Shown in pieces: positions 1 to 8,685 of a stretch of DNA of 64,000 bases. Source of the stretch: Agrobacterium tumefaciens (GTDB lineage: Bacteria; Pseudomonadota; Alphaproteobacteria; Rhizobiales; Rhizobiaceae); the NCBI RefSeq assembly GCF_005221325.1, contig NZ_CP039888.1, forward strand, positions 868,001 to 932,000, given 5' to 3'. A program made the position numbers and the translations under genes. Below the pieces are notes generated by a model that had not been told where the DNA came from, searched no databases, and worked only from the letters and a program-made list of their open reading frames with translations. Numbering within the stretch: position 1 is the first letter of the stretch; each line of letters begins with the position of its first letter.

Positions 1-176
1 TCCACATCGTCCAGCCCCTCTTGGATCAACCGCTGAAGCTCAACGAAGCGGCCTTCTTTACTGCCGAGGATGCGAAGACCGGCAGAAATCACCGCATCCG
101 CATCGCTATAGATGCCTGCGGCAACCTGCTCCTCGATGAACTTCTCGTCCTGCTCGCTCAAATGGATTTCGGGCAT
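1..176 (-). CDS. ParD/CopG-like antitoxin, C-terminus cut by window edge
   Basis: The reverse strand starts ATG at 176 and reads MPEIHLSEQDEKFIEEQV, then an AAGIYSDADAVISAGLR segment and a charged stretch ending LIQEGLDD at the window edge. This is the pattern of ParD-type ribbon-helix-helix antitoxins: a short beta strand, then a helix containing a Y/F-x-[ST]-A/D-x-x-V-x-x-A-L-R motif. A GGAGATCGA ribosome-binding site lies just upstream of the ATG. A ParE/RelE-type toxin would be expected next on the same strand, outside the window, so the pairing is inferred. Only 58 codons are visible. Confidence 0.7.
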   Translation of the reverse strand, partial: MPEIHLSEQDEKFIEEQVAAGIYSDADAVISAGLRILGSKEGRFVELQRLIQEGLDDV

Positions 177-241
177 TTCGATCTCCTTTTGTTCTCTTTT
201 AGCACAGGTCGCATCAGCTTTCCAAGCGCTAAAGGCGGACC

Positions 242-1417
242 TCAGTCATCCGCCATCAGATATTGCCGCTCATAGCGCAGACCAAGCCCCGTCAGCATCT
301 CATAGCCGATGGTGCCGGCCGCCCGTGCGGTCTCGTCGACGGCAACGTTGGGGCCGAAAAGCTCGATATAGTCGCCGCTGCGGATGGCATTTGCCGGAAC
401 ATCCGTGACGTCGAAAATGGTGAGGTCCATGGTCACGCGGCCGGCGACGGGCACTTTATGACCATTGACCACGCCATAGGCACCGCCGTGGCCCATTTCA
501 CGCAGCGGAATGCCGGAACCGGAAAGCGAACGCTGATATCCATCCGCATATCCCACGGATGCAATGGCAAGCCGGCTTGCGCGCTTCAGCAGGAAGCTGC
601 CGCCATAACTGACGGTCTGGCCTTCACCCGCTTCGCGTATCTGGATGATCCGCGCCTCGGCCTTCGCCACCGGCCGCATCGAATTGGCTACACCGTTGAC
701 CGCCTCGCCGCCATAAAGCGCGATGCCGGGGCGGGTGAGATCGAAATGATAGTCACGGCCGAGAAATACCCCGGCGGAAGCCGACAGGCTTGATTCGATA
801 CCTTCGAAAGCGGCGCTAACCTTGCGGAATGATTCGAGCTGGGCCCTGTTCATCGGCGAAGAAGGCGTATCGGCGCAGGCGAGATGCGACAGCACCAGAA
901 CCGGGTCGAAACTCGCCGGCCGTGTCACGTCGTCGGCAAGGAACAGCGCGTCGTCGAGCGGCAGGCCGAGGCGATTGAAACCGGTGTCCACATGCAGCGC
1001 GCAGGGGTGGTCGCCACGCTCGGCGACCGTCGCCATCCAGAAGGACAGCTGTTCCTCGGAGGCCAGTACCGGCACCAGATCATTATCGAACACCTGCCGT
1101 TCCTGGCCCTGCCAGATGCCTGACAATACGAAGATGCGCGCTTCCGGAGCATAGGAACGCAGCGTTGCACCCTCGGCCACCGTCGCTACGAAGAAGTCCC
1201 GTGCGCCGGCATGATAGAGCGTCGCGCCGCAATCCTCGATGCCGAGACCATAGGCATCGGCCTTGACGACGGCTGCCGCCCGCGCGCTTCCAGACCGCTT
1301 CTTTATGTCCCGCCAATTGTCGGCGAGTGCGCCGAGATCGACGGTCAATCGCAGCGGGGCTTGCTCGAAAGCATCGGTTTCGTTTTCGGGAAAGCTGTCT
1401 TCGAAGTCGTCTGTCAT
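242..1417 (-). CDS. alr: alanine racemase (PLP-dependent)
   Basis: Converts L-alanine to D-alanine for peptidoglycan. The 391 residues carry both family landmarks: the PLP-lysine motif AVVKADAYGLG (K52) and the second catalytic motif VGYADGY, whose tyrosine acts from the partner subunit. GIALYGG and the C-terminal YEMLTGLGLR block are also typical. About 20 acidic residues precede the usual family start, a modest N-terminal extension. The gene is convergent with nothing and divergent from the AraC gene across 86 bp, which must hold both promoters. alr close to dnaB is a common rhizobial arrangement. Identification is secure. Confidence 0.95.
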   Translation of the reverse strand: MTDDFEDSFPENETDAFEQAPLRLTVDLGALADNWRDIKKRSGSARAAAVVKADAYGLGIEDCGATLYHAGARDFFVATVAEGATLRSYAPEARIFVLSGIWQGQERQVFDNDLVPVLASEEQLSFWMATVAERGDHPCALHVDTGFNRLGLPLDDALFLADDVTRPASFDPVLVLSHLACADTPSSPMNRAQLESFRKVSAAFEGIESSLSASAGVFLGRDYHFDLTRPGIALYGGEAVNGVANSMRPVAKAEARIIQIREAGEGQTVSYGGSFLLKRASRLAIASVGYADGYQRSLSGSGIPLREMGHGGAYGVVNGHKVPVAGRVTMDLTIFDVTDVPANAIRSGDYIELFGPNVAVDETARAAGTIGYEMLTGLGLRYERQYLMADD

Positions 1418-1503
1418 GCCATCGTGTCCGGTTGATTTGGAACCGGCCAGACCCTAGCACTTTTGTTCAAGACGGTAAGGATCGAATGATTTAAACTTCG
1501 CTC

Positions 1504-2361
1504 ATGCACAATGTTTCGCAGGAACAGGCTCTGGATGTCATGCCCGTTGCCACGACGGAAACCACGCGTTTCTGGCGTGACCGGCGTTTTGGCGGCATGG
1601 AGTGCCTGAGCGCAACGTTTCTTACCCATGAATATTCGCCGCATGCGCATGACACGTTTTCCATAGGCGCGATCGAAAGCGGCTCGCAGATCTCCACCAT
1701 CCAGGGCACCACCGAACAGACGGGGCCGGGGCATCTTTATCTCATCAATCCCGACGAGATTCACGACGGCGCGCCGGGCGGCGGCGGTTATCGTTACAGG
1801 ATGATCTATCCCGACACGGAACTGCTGCGCGACATCATCGAGGATGTAACGGGCAGGGCGTTTCACGGCACGCCGTCCTTCCCCAAATTCCTGCCACGCG
1901 ATCCGCAGATGGCCGCCTCCTTCCAGATGGCGCACCGGCGGCTGGAGGCGAAAACCGGGGCGCTGGAGGCGGATGAGGGCATGTTCTCGGTTCTGGCGGC
2001 CCTGTTCGGCAGGCACGGCAGCGCCATCATCCTGCCGGTCGAGACCCGTGAGAAAACGGCGGTTCATACCGCCCGGGACTATCTCACCGACAATTACGAG
2101 AGCGATATTGGCCTCGAGGAACTGGCATCGATCGCCGGTCTCAGCCGGGCGCATCTCATCCGCGCTTTTCGCAAGGAGTTCCACATCACCCCGCATGCCT
2201 ATCTCACGGATGTGCGCATCCGCAGGGCGCGTCGGCTTCTGCGTGCCGGTGAGATGCCGGCCGAGGTGGCGGCGCTGTGCGGGTTTGCCGATCAGGCGCA
2301 TTTCACCCGGCATTTCAAGGCGCGTACGGGCATAACACCCGGACAATTTCGGGCGGGGTGA
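1504..2361 (+). CDS. AraC-family transcriptional regulator (cupin sensor domain)
   Basis: 285 residues. The N-terminal half has an AraC-binding cupin pattern (HEYSPHAHDTFSIGAIESG, then PGHLYLINPDEIHDG). The C-terminal ~100 residues are a double helix-turn-helix: GLEELASIAGLSRAHLIRAF and EVAALCGFADQAHFTRHFK, ending KARTGITPGQFRAG. It lies 94 bp upstream of, and codirectional with, an azlC-azlD pair. AraC regulators of this cupin type often sit next to AzlC/LysE-type exporters and sense the exported compound, so it is probably their activator (inference). An alternative start is Met13 at 1540; neither site has a strong Shine-Dalgarno. Confidence 0.88.
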   Translation: MHNVSQEQALDVMPVATTETTRFWRDRRFGGMECLSATFLTHEYSPHAHDTFSIGAIESGSQISTIQGTTEQTGPGHLYLINPDEIHDGAPGGGGYRYRMIYPDTELLRDIIEDVTGRAFHGTPSFPKFLPRDPQMAASFQMAHRRLEAKTGALEADEGMFSVLAALFGRHGSAIILPVETREKTAVHTARDYLTDNYESDIGLEELASIAGLSRAHLIRAFRKEFHITPHAYLTDVRIRRARRLLRAGEMPAEVAALCGFADQAHFTRHFKARTGITPGQFRAG

Positions 2362-2455
2362 CCTGCCGCTCGCCTTTCCTTCCCGCAACGTCACTTTCGT
2401 TCAAGACTGCGGCATGTCTCAGGCGTAATCCCTTTCGTCTGAAAGGGAGAATGTG

Positions 2456-3160
2456 ATGTCCATATCGGGAAAACGCGCGGAACTTATCGCGGGGCTGAGG
2501 GCCGCCGCGCCATTGTTGGTCGCCATGGTGCCGATCGGTGTGGTGTTCGGCGCGGTCGCCATCGGCAAGGGCCTGTCCCCGCTCGAGGCCTCGCTGATGT
2601 CGCTGCTGGTCTTTGCCGGCGGCTCACAATTCGTCGCCATGGATCTCTGGACTCATCCGGCCAGCTGGAGTGCGCTCGGTTTTGCGGCGCTTCTCGTCAA
2701 TCTGCGCCATGTGCTGATGAGTGCCTCCATTGCCGGCAAGCTGGATGATTTCAAGGGCTGGCGGAAATATGCGGCGATGCTGGTGCTGACCGATGAATCC
2801 TGGGCCCTGGCGGAATTCCGGGTCATTGCCGGCAGGCTCACGGCGGCCTTTTTTGCCGGTGCCGCGCTCTCCATCTATTTGGTCTGGAATCTTGCGACGC
2901 TTGCTGGCGCGCTGCTCGGTGCGGTGGTGGGAGACATGTCGGTTATAGGTCTCGATTTCGCCTTTCCCGCCGTCTTCATCGTGCTGCTCATGGGTTTCTG
3001 GAAGGGCAGGGAAACCGGCTTCGTGCTTCTGGCGAGCGCATCCGCAGCCTATCTCACCCACACGCTGGTTCCGGGCGCATGGTATATCGCCGCCGGGGCG
3101 CTGGCAGGGCTTGCCGTCGCCGCCCTCAGTCGTGAGGAAGAGGTGGAGCAGCCGGCATGA
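2456..3160 (+). CDS. azlC: AzlC family inner-membrane amino-acid exporter subunit
   Basis: About 234 residues with six to seven hydrophobic segments. The AzlC hallmarks are visible: PIGVVFGAVAIGKGLSP near the N-terminus, VFAGGSQFVAMDL, and LVNLRHVLMSAS. AzlC with AzlD forms a branched-chain amino-acid (or azaleucine) exporter in Bacillus; substrate here is not known. ATG at 2456 is preferred over GTG at 2453 because GGGAGA at 2445-2450 gives normal spacing. The stop overlaps the azlD start by 4 bp, showing translational coupling. Confidence 0.85.
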   Translation: MSISGKRAELIAGLRAAAPLLVAMVPIGVVFGAVAIGKGLSPLEASLMSLLVFAGGSQFVAMDLWTHPASWSALGFAALLVNLRHVLMSASIAGKLDDFKGWRKYAAMLVLTDESWALAEFRVIAGRLTAAFFAGAALSIYLVWNLATLAGALLGAVVGDMSVIGLDFAFPAVFIVLLMGFWKGRETGFVLLASASAAYLTHTLVPGAWYIAAGALAGLAVAALSREEEVEQPA

Positions 3161-3459
3161 CGCTCGACCCGAACACGCTGCTGACGATCCTCGCCATGAT
3201 GGTGGCAACCGTTGCAACGCGCCTTGGCGGCCTGCTGCTGGTCAGTCATTTCACCCTGACGCCGCGTCTGAAAAAAGCGCTCGGCGTCGTGCCGCCTGCC
3301 GTTCTGATGGCCGTGGTGACGCCGACGGCGCTCGCCAGCGGATTGGCGGAAACCATCGCCTGCGCAATAACCGCCGTCGCGGCGCTGCGCCTCAGCCTGC
3401 TGCCGGCAGCAGCCCTCGGCGTTGCGTGCGTAGCGCTGCTGCGCGGAATCGGATTGTAA
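3157..3459 (+). CDS. azlD: AzlD family small membrane subunit of amino-acid exporter
   Basis: A 100-residue, almost wholly hydrophobic protein with three to four predicted membrane segments. It carries the AzlD pattern TRLGGLLLVSHFTLTPRLKKAL followed by VPPAVLMAVV. AzlD is the obligate small partner of AzlC. The ATGA overlap with azlC and the strong hairpin about 60 bp downstream suggest azlC-azlD (perhaps with the AraC gene) is one transcription unit. Substrate specificity cannot be read from sequence. Confidence 0.82.
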   Translation: MTLDPNTLLTILAMMVATVATRLGGLLLVSHFTLTPRLKKALGVVPPAVLMAVVTPTALASGLAETIACAITAVAALRLSLLPAAALGVACVALLRGIGL

Positions 3460-3518
3460 GAAAATCGCGGCAAAGTCCTGAAAAGACTCCGGACTCTGCG
3501 TCTGCAATGCAAAGCGCG

Positions 3519-3555
3519 CAGCGAGGGTGAAAATACGTCACCCTCGCTGTGTTTT
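3519..3555 (+). terminator. intrinsic terminator between azlD and dnaB
   Basis: A perfect 12-bp inverted repeat (3519-3530 and 3538-3549, arm CAGCGAGGGTGA) with a 7-nt loop is followed by TGTTTT on the plus strand. It ends the azlCD transcript. The same hairpin lies immediately past the dnaB stop codon, so it may serve dnaB too, although the minus-strand side lacks a T-run. Confidence 0.7.
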
Positions 3556-3558
3556 GGA

Positions 3559-5055
3559 TCAGTGTTCTTCGTACTGGGTGAAGCTCGGATCGGCCAAATC
3601 GGCGAAGCGTGTGAATTCGGACTGGAAGGCGAGTTTCACCGTACCGGTCGGTCCGTGACGCTGCTTGGCGATGATGACGTCGGCAGTGCCTTTCACCTTG
3701 TCGAACAAGGCTTCCCATTCGGCATATTTGGGATCGGAAATATCGCGCGGCTCCATGTTCTTGACGTAATATTCCTCACGAAACACGAAAAGCACCACGT
3801 CGGCGTCCTGCTCGATGGAGCCCGATTCACGCAGGTCGGAAAGCTGCGGACGCTTGTCTTCGCGGTTTTCCACCGCACGGGAGAGCTGTGAGAGCGCAAT
3901 GATCGGAACGTTGAGTTCCTTGCCCAGCGCCTTGAGACCCGTGGTGATCTGGGTGATTTCCTGCACGCGGTTTTCGCCGCTCTTGCCGGCGCCGGTCATC
4001 AGCTGAATATAGTCCACGACCAGAACGTCGAGGCCGCGCTGGCGCTTCAGGCGGCGGGCGCGGGCGGAAAGCTGGGCGATGGAGATACCACCGGTCTGGT
4101 CGATATAAAGCGGCACCTTCTGCATCATCTGCGAGCAGGCGACGAGCTTTTCGAAATCGGCCTCGGTGATATCACCGCGGCGGATTTTCGAGGAGGAGAC
4201 TTCCGTCTGCTCGGAAATGATACGGGTGGCCAGCTGTTCGGACGACATTTCGAGCGAATAGAAACCGACGACACCGCCGTTCTTCGCCTTGAACGAACCG
4301 TCCGGCTGCACTTCCTGCTCATAGGAGGCGGCGATATTATAGGCGATGTTGGTGGCAAGTGAGGTCTTGCCCATACCCGGACGACCCGCCAGCACGATAA
4401 GGTCGGAACGCTGCAGGCCGCCCATGCGGCCGTCGAGCGAGTGAATGCCGGTGGAAATGCCGGAAAGGTTGCCATCGCGTTCGAACGCGGCGCCCGCCAT
4501 GTCGATCGCCAGCGCCACTGCATCGTTGAACGACTGGAAACCGCCGTCGTAGCGTCCGGTTTCCGCCAGTTCGAACAGGCGGCGTTCGGTGTCTTCGATC
4601 TGCGCCTGCGGCGGCATGTCGAGCGGCGCGTCATAGGCGATGTTGACGACATCCTCGCCGATCTGGATCAGCGCGCGGCGTAGCGCGAGATCATAGATCG
4701 CCCGGCCGTAATCTTCCGCGTTGATGATCGATACGGCTTCGGCCGCCAGACGGGCGAGATATTGCGCCACCGTCAGGTCGCCGATCTTGTCATCGGCGGG
4801 CAGGAAGGTCTTGATCGTCACCGGATTGGCGGTCTTGCCCATGCGGATGATATCGCCCGCCACCTCGAAAATCTTGCGGTGCAGCGGTTCGTAGAGATGT
4901 ACGGGCTTCAGGAAGTCCGACACGCGGTAATAGGCATCGTTATTGACGAGGATGGCGCCGAGCAGCGCCTGTTCGGCCTCGATATTATTCGGCGCCTCGC
5001 GGTAATGCGGTTCCGCCGGCTGCGCGGGGGTGATCTTTCTCACAGCGTCGTTCAT
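3559..5055 (-). CDS. dnaB: replicative DNA helicase DnaB
   Basis: Hexameric 5'-3' helicase that unwinds DNA ahead of the replication fork. 498 residues. The N-terminal DnaB domain (NIEAEQALLGAILVNNDAY at ~24-42) is followed by a linker and the RecA-like ATPase with Walker A AGRPGMGKTS (K230), the GVVGFYSLEMSSEQLATR block, Walker B LDVLVVDYIQLM, and SQLSRAVENREDKRPQLSDLRESGSIEQDADVV split over the usual C-terminal motifs. Start MNDAVRKITPAQ; a GGGAGA lies 11 nt upstream. Length and motifs are normal for alphaproteobacterial DnaB. Confidence 0.97.
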   Translation of the reverse strand: MNDAVRKITPAQPAEPHYREAPNNIEAEQALLGAILVNNDAYYRVSDFLKPVHLYEPLHRKIFEVAGDIIRMGKTANPVTIKTFLPADDKIGDLTVAQYLARLAAEAVSIINAEDYGRAIYDLALRRALIQIGEDVVNIAYDAPLDMPPQAQIEDTERRLFELAETGRYDGGFQSFNDAVALAIDMAGAAFERDGNLSGISTGIHSLDGRMGGLQRSDLIVLAGRPGMGKTSLATNIAYNIAASYEQEVQPDGSFKAKNGGVVGFYSLEMSSEQLATRIISEQTEVSSSKIRRGDITEADFEKLVACSQMMQKVPLYIDQTGGISIAQLSARARRLKRQRGLDVLVVDYIQLMTGAGKSGENRVQEITQITTGLKALGKELNVPIIALSQLSRAVENREDKRPQLSDLRESGSIEQDADVVLFVFREEYYVKNMEPRDISDPKYAEWEALFDKVKGTADVIIAKQRHGPTGTVKLAFQSEFTRFADLADPSFTQYEEH

Positions 5056-5365
5056 GGTTTGCGCGATCTCCCTTTGCCTTTGTCCTTAAACCCTGGGTTT
5101 GGCTTCCTGGGGCATGGCAGTCAATGATATTGTTGCAACACTATACGGCAGGCTGGTGTCCGTTCCGCAAAGCTGGATCACATCTTCAGTTGTCCCCAGC
5201 AATCCACAGGGGGTGGGGACAAGGTGCCGGAATTTTCCGGCAACGTGATTCGCTGCCATGAGTTTACCGCATGGCAGACCCGACATGAAAGAAACTTGAA
5301 AATCGTCAGTCTTACGAATAAATAGGTAGAAAATAAGTAGTATGCTAATTATAAGGCTTGCTGAT
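5056..5365. promoter_or_regulatory. dnaB / marR divergent intergenic region with candidate marR promoter
   Basis: This 310-bp gap lies between the divergent dnaB and marR genes and turns AT-rich near marR. TTGAAA at 5296-5301 and TAAATA at 5319-5324, 17 nt apart, form a plausible sigma-70 promoter for the efflux operon. Two 9-bp direct repeats (AATAAATAG at 5317-5325 and AATAAGTAG at 5332-5340) overlap the -10 and the likely transcription start, a place where autorepression by the MarR protein could act. Promoter and operator are inferences from sequence; I see no small gene here. Confidence 0.35.
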
Positions 5366-5821
5366 ATGTCCCGCGAGACCGACAAGGAACAGCTTCTGGA
5401 TGAAGTCTCCGCTTTCACCCGCAAACTGCGCGCGTTTTTCGATGCGCGGGTAGGGGAAAGCGGGCTGACTTTGGCCCGCGCGCGTGCGCTTTTTGCGCTC
5501 TCGCGGCGTGGTCCGCTGACGCAGACGGAACTTGCCGAGGAAATGGAAATCGAAACCCCGACGCTGGTGCGGGTGCTCGACGGCATGGAGAAACAGAACC
5601 TCATCGAGCGTCGCTCCGATGAAAACGACCGCCGCGCCAAACGCATCCACATGACGGCTGAAGGTGAGAAGACCTCCGGCACGGTGCAGGCGGTGGCAAA
5701 GTCGCTGCGTTCGGAAATCACCGCCGATATTTCGTCTGAGGATCTGGCGATGACGCTGGATGTGATGCGCAGGCTTTCGGCCAACCTGCAAAATCTCGCG
5801 GCCGGGAGGGTGCAATCGTGA
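5366..5821 (+). CDS. MarR-family transcriptional regulator of the adjacent efflux operon
   Basis: About 151 residues from MSRETDKEQLLDEV. The winged helix is clear: ARALFALSRRGPLTQTELAEEMEIETPTLVRVLDGMEKQNLIERRS, with the MarR wing signature DENDRRAKRIHMTAEGE. ATG at 5366 is preferred over ATG at 5342 because of AAGG about 10 nt upstream and because family members begin near here. Its last codons overlap the GTG start of the MFS gene (GTGA), so it is cotranscribed with the pump. MarR proteins of this layout normally repress their own operon and are released by a phenolic or toxic ligand; that is inference here. Confidence 0.9.
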   Translation: MSRETDKEQLLDEVSAFTRKLRAFFDARVGESGLTLARARALFALSRRGPLTQTELAEEMEIETPTLVRVLDGMEKQNLIERRSDENDRRAKRIHMTAEGEKTSGTVQAVAKSLRSEITADISSEDLAMTLDVMRRLSANLQNLAAGRVQS

Positions 5822-7575
5822 GCACCGTATCGCCGCAGACAACGGATGGGGCCGCTTCCCAAAATGCCGAGGCGACCGTCAAGCCGGACGGCCTTCCACA
5901 GGAAGAGGCGAACGCCACCACAACGGTAAGCGGTTCCGGTCCGGGAGAGACCGCCCCTGAAGCCGCCGCTCCCGCCGCGCCGCAACCGGTGGAGCGGCCG
6001 GTATGGCTGCGGCTGTGCTTCATCTTCGCCGGCCTGTCGTTCTTCATCACGCAAGGGTTGGGCATGAACCTCGTCATGGCCAATCTCTACCAGCTTCAGG
6101 GCGAGTTTTCCGCCACGGTTGCCGAGGCGGCCTGGCTTTCCGCCGCCTATATGGCGCCCTATGCCACCTTCTCCATCGCACTCTTCAAGGTCAGGGCGCA
6201 ATATGGCCTGCGACCCTTTGCCGAAGTCTCGATTATCGCCTTTGTCGTCGCTTCCTGTCTCAACCTGTTCGTGACGGACCTGCATTCGGCAACCGTGATC
6301 CGTTTCGTCAGCGGCATGGCCGCCGCCCCGATCTCGTCGCTTGGGTTCCTCTATATTCTCGAGGCCTTTCCGCCCGCGCGGAAATTCTCGCTGGGTTTCA
6401 GCATCGCGCTGACGGGCACATTGCTGTCGGCACCGATCGCGCGCATGGTTTCGCCATCCCTGCTGGAAATCGGGGGCTGGAGCGCACTCTATTCCATGGA
6501 AGTGGGCTTTGCGCTGATCGCCTTCGCGATGATCTATGTGCTGAAAGTCACGCCGCCGCCGCGTGCGAAGGTCATCGAGCGTATGGATATTCTGAGCTAT
6601 CTGTTGTTTGCGGGCGGTCTCGGCTGTCTTGCGGTGATGCTCACCCTCGGCCGGTTCTACTGGTGGTTCGAAACCTGGTGGCTGGGCGCGCTTCTGGCGA
6701 CGTCGATTGCGCTTCTGACCCTCATGGCCTTCATTGAATTGCCGCGTAAGAACCCGCTGCTCGACCTGCGCTGGATTTTCTCGAAAACCAACCTGCATGT
6801 CATTGCCGTGCTGCTCGTCTACCGCGCGGTTTCCTCCGAGCAATCCTCAACGGCGGTCGGGTTTTACCAGCAGCTTGGCCTGTTGAACGACCAGACGACG
6901 ACGCTTTATGCGCTGGTGCTGCTGGCGACTGTTCTCGGCGGTGCCGCCTGCGCCTGGCTGATGCTGACGAAATATGTTGATACGGCCCATGTGATTGCGC
7001 TGACGCTGATTGCGGCCGGTTCGTTTATGGATAGCCAGTCCACCAATCTGACACGGCCGGGTGAGATGTATCTCAGCCAGATGATGATCGCCTTCGGCGC
7101 CGCCATGTTCCTGCCGCCCGTCATGTCCAAGGGCTTTGCCGCAGCACTTGGCAGAGGCGCGCCTTATCTCGTGAATTTCATCGCCATCTTCCTGTTCACC
7201 CAGATCACGGGTTCGATGCTGATGACCGGGCTGCTTGGCAGCTTCGTGACGCTGCGGGAGAAATTCCATTCCAATATTCTGGTGGAAAATGTCCTGCTCA
7301 CCAACCCCGTGGTCGCCCAGCGCGTATCCCAGCTTTCCGGCGCCTACAGCCATGTCATCACCGACCCGGCACTGCTGAAGGCCGAAGGGTTGTCCCTGCT
7401 GGGCCAGCAGGTCAGCAAGGAAGCCTATGTGCTTGCCTATAATGACACGTTCCTGTTGATCTCAGTCGTTTCGGCGCTGGCACTGGCCGCGCTTTTGCTC
7501 CACCTTGCCTGGATGCGCATCCGTCCGTTCCTTTTCCGGGACAAAGTCGATGCCGCGCCGGCGCTACAGTCTTGA
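5818..7575 (+). CDS. MFS drug/proton antiporter, DHA2 (EmrB-like) family
   Basis: 585 residues with about 14 hydrophobic segments, as expected for the DHA2 class. The first ~60 residues are Pro/Ala/Glu-rich and cytoplasmic (VSPQTTDGAASQNAEATVKP region), longer than in EmrB. WLSAAYMAPYATFSIALFKVRAQYGLRP corresponds to the TM2-loop2-3 motif A region, and GTLLSAPIARMVSP to the antiporter motif region. The start is GTG at 5818, overlapping the marR stop. It is followed 18 bp later by an HlyD-type adaptor, so the two form an EmrAB-type inner-membrane pump with its periplasmic arm. No outer-membrane partner gene is adjacent. Confidence 0.9.
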   Translation: MSTVSPQTTDGAASQNAEATVKPDGLPQEEANATTTVSGSGPGETAPEAAAPAAPQPVERPVWLRLCFIFAGLSFFITQGLGMNLVMANLYQLQGEFSATVAEAAWLSAAYMAPYATFSIALFKVRAQYGLRPFAEVSIIAFVVASCLNLFVTDLHSATVIRFVSGMAAAPISSLGFLYILEAFPPARKFSLGFSIALTGTLLSAPIARMVSPSLLEIGGWSALYSMEVGFALIAFAMIYVLKVTPPPRAKVIERMDILSYLLFAGGLGCLAVMLTLGRFYWWFETWWLGALLATSIALLTLMAFIELPRKNPLLDLRWIFSKTNLHVIAVLLVYRAVSSEQSSTAVGFYQQLGLLNDQTTTLYALVLLATVLGGAACAWLMLTKYVDTAHVIALTLIAAGSFMDSQSTNLTRPGEMYLSQMMIAFGAAMFLPPVMSKGFAAALGRGAPYLVNFIAIFLFTQITGSMLMTGLLGSFVTLREKFHSNILVENVLLTNPVVAQRVSQLSGAYSHVITDPALLKAEGLSLLGQQVSKEAYVLAYNDTFLLISVVSALALAALLLHLAWMRIRPFLFRDKVDAAPALQS

Positions 7576-7593
7576 ACCTCCAAGAGTGACATT

Positions 7594-8661
7594 ATGCTGA
7601 AGAAGTTTTTTACCCCCGTTTCCATTCTCGTGCTGCTCGGCGGCCTCGCCGGTGTGGCGCTCGTGCTTTACGCCTGGCGGCTGCCGCCGTTTCTTTCCAC
7701 CGTCGAAATGACCGACAACGCCTTCGTGCGCGGTTATGTGACGACCATGAGCCCGCAGGTCAGCGGTTATGTCGTGGATGTCCCGGTGAAGGACTATCAG
7801 GAAGTCAAGCAGGGCGCCCTGCTGGCGAAGATCGATGACCGCATCTATCGCCAGAAACAGGCGCAGGCGGAAGCTACGCTCGATACCCATAAGGCAGCCC
7901 TCGACAATTCCCGCCAGCAGGAAAATGCCGCCAATGCCAATATCCGTTCCAGCGAAGCGGCAGTCGATAGCGCCGAAGCCTCGCTGAAGCAGGCGCAGCT
8001 CGCCTCCGACCGGCAGGATAATCTCATCAAGAGCGGCGCCGGAACCTCCAGCCTGCAGGAAGAAGCCCATGCGGCGCTTGAAAAGGCGCGGGCATCGCTC
8101 TCGCAGGCGAAAGCGGCGCTTGAGGTTTCGCGACAGGATTTGCAGACCATCATCGTCAACCGCAGTTCGCTGCAGGCCGCCGTCGCCAACGCCGAAGCGG
8201 CCGTCGAACTCGCCCGCATCGATCTTGCCAATACCGAAATCCACGCGCCCGTGGATGGCAGGCTCGGCGAAGTCGGTGTGCGCACCGGCCAATATGTCAC
8301 CGCCGGCACGCAGCTGATGGCCGTCGTGCCGCATGACGTCTGGGTTATAGCCAATTTCAAGGAAACCCAGCTTGCCGGCATGCAGGTGGGCCAGCCGGTG
8401 ACCATTTCTGTCGATGCGCTGCATCGCCGCAAGCTGACCGGCCACGTCGAGCGCTTCTCGCCCGCCACCGGCTCGGAATTCGCCGTCATCAAGCCCGACA
8501 ATGCGACCGGCAATTTCGTGAAGATCGCCCAGCGTCTTGGCGTGCGGATCGTGATTGACGCGGATCAGCCGCTCGCGGCGGATCTGTCGCCGGGCATGTC
8601 GGTGGTGGTGCATGTGGATAAGAGCAAGGCGCCTGATGGGGCTGAGACGGCGGCGAGGTAG
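7594..8661 (+). CDS. HlyD/EmrA-family membrane fusion protein of the efflux pump
   Basis: 355 residues. One N-terminal membrane anchor (VSILVLLGGLAGVALVLY, ~10-27) is followed by a biotinyl-lipoyl-like half (MSPQVSGYVVDVPVKDYQEVKQG), a long alpha-hairpin rich in Ala/Gln/Glu (~90-205), the second lipoyl half (IHAPVDGRLGEVGVRTGQYV) and a beta-barrel domain. It links the MFS pump across the periplasm to an outer-membrane channel encoded elsewhere. It is the last gene of the marR-emrB-emrA-like operon. Confidence 0.92.
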   Translation: MLKKFFTPVSILVLLGGLAGVALVLYAWRLPPFLSTVEMTDNAFVRGYVTTMSPQVSGYVVDVPVKDYQEVKQGALLAKIDDRIYRQKQAQAEATLDTHKAALDNSRQQENAANANIRSSEAAVDSAEASLKQAQLASDRQDNLIKSGAGTSSLQEEAHAALEKARASLSQAKAALEVSRQDLQTIIVNRSSLQAAVANAEAAVELARIDLANTEIHAPVDGRLGEVGVRTGQYVTAGTQLMAVVPHDVWVIANFKETQLAGMQVGQPVTISVDALHRRKLTGHVERFSPATGSEFAVIKPDNATGNFVKIAQRLGVRIVIDADQPLAADLSPGMSVVVHVDKSKAPDGAETAAR

Positions 8662-8685
8662 TCGGTAAAGGTTGGAGGGCGTGGT

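Noticed and set aside
1504..2394. Long minus-strand open frame opposite the AraC gene (1414-2394)
   Set aside because: It is the antisense shadow of a clear AraC-family gene; composition is Arg/Gly-rich and no motif is present.
5086..6843. 585-codon minus-strand frame opposite the marR and MFS genes
   Set aside because: It mirrors two genes with obvious family motifs on the plus strand. Its translation is Arg/His/Gln-rich, typical of an antisense frame in GC-rich DNA.
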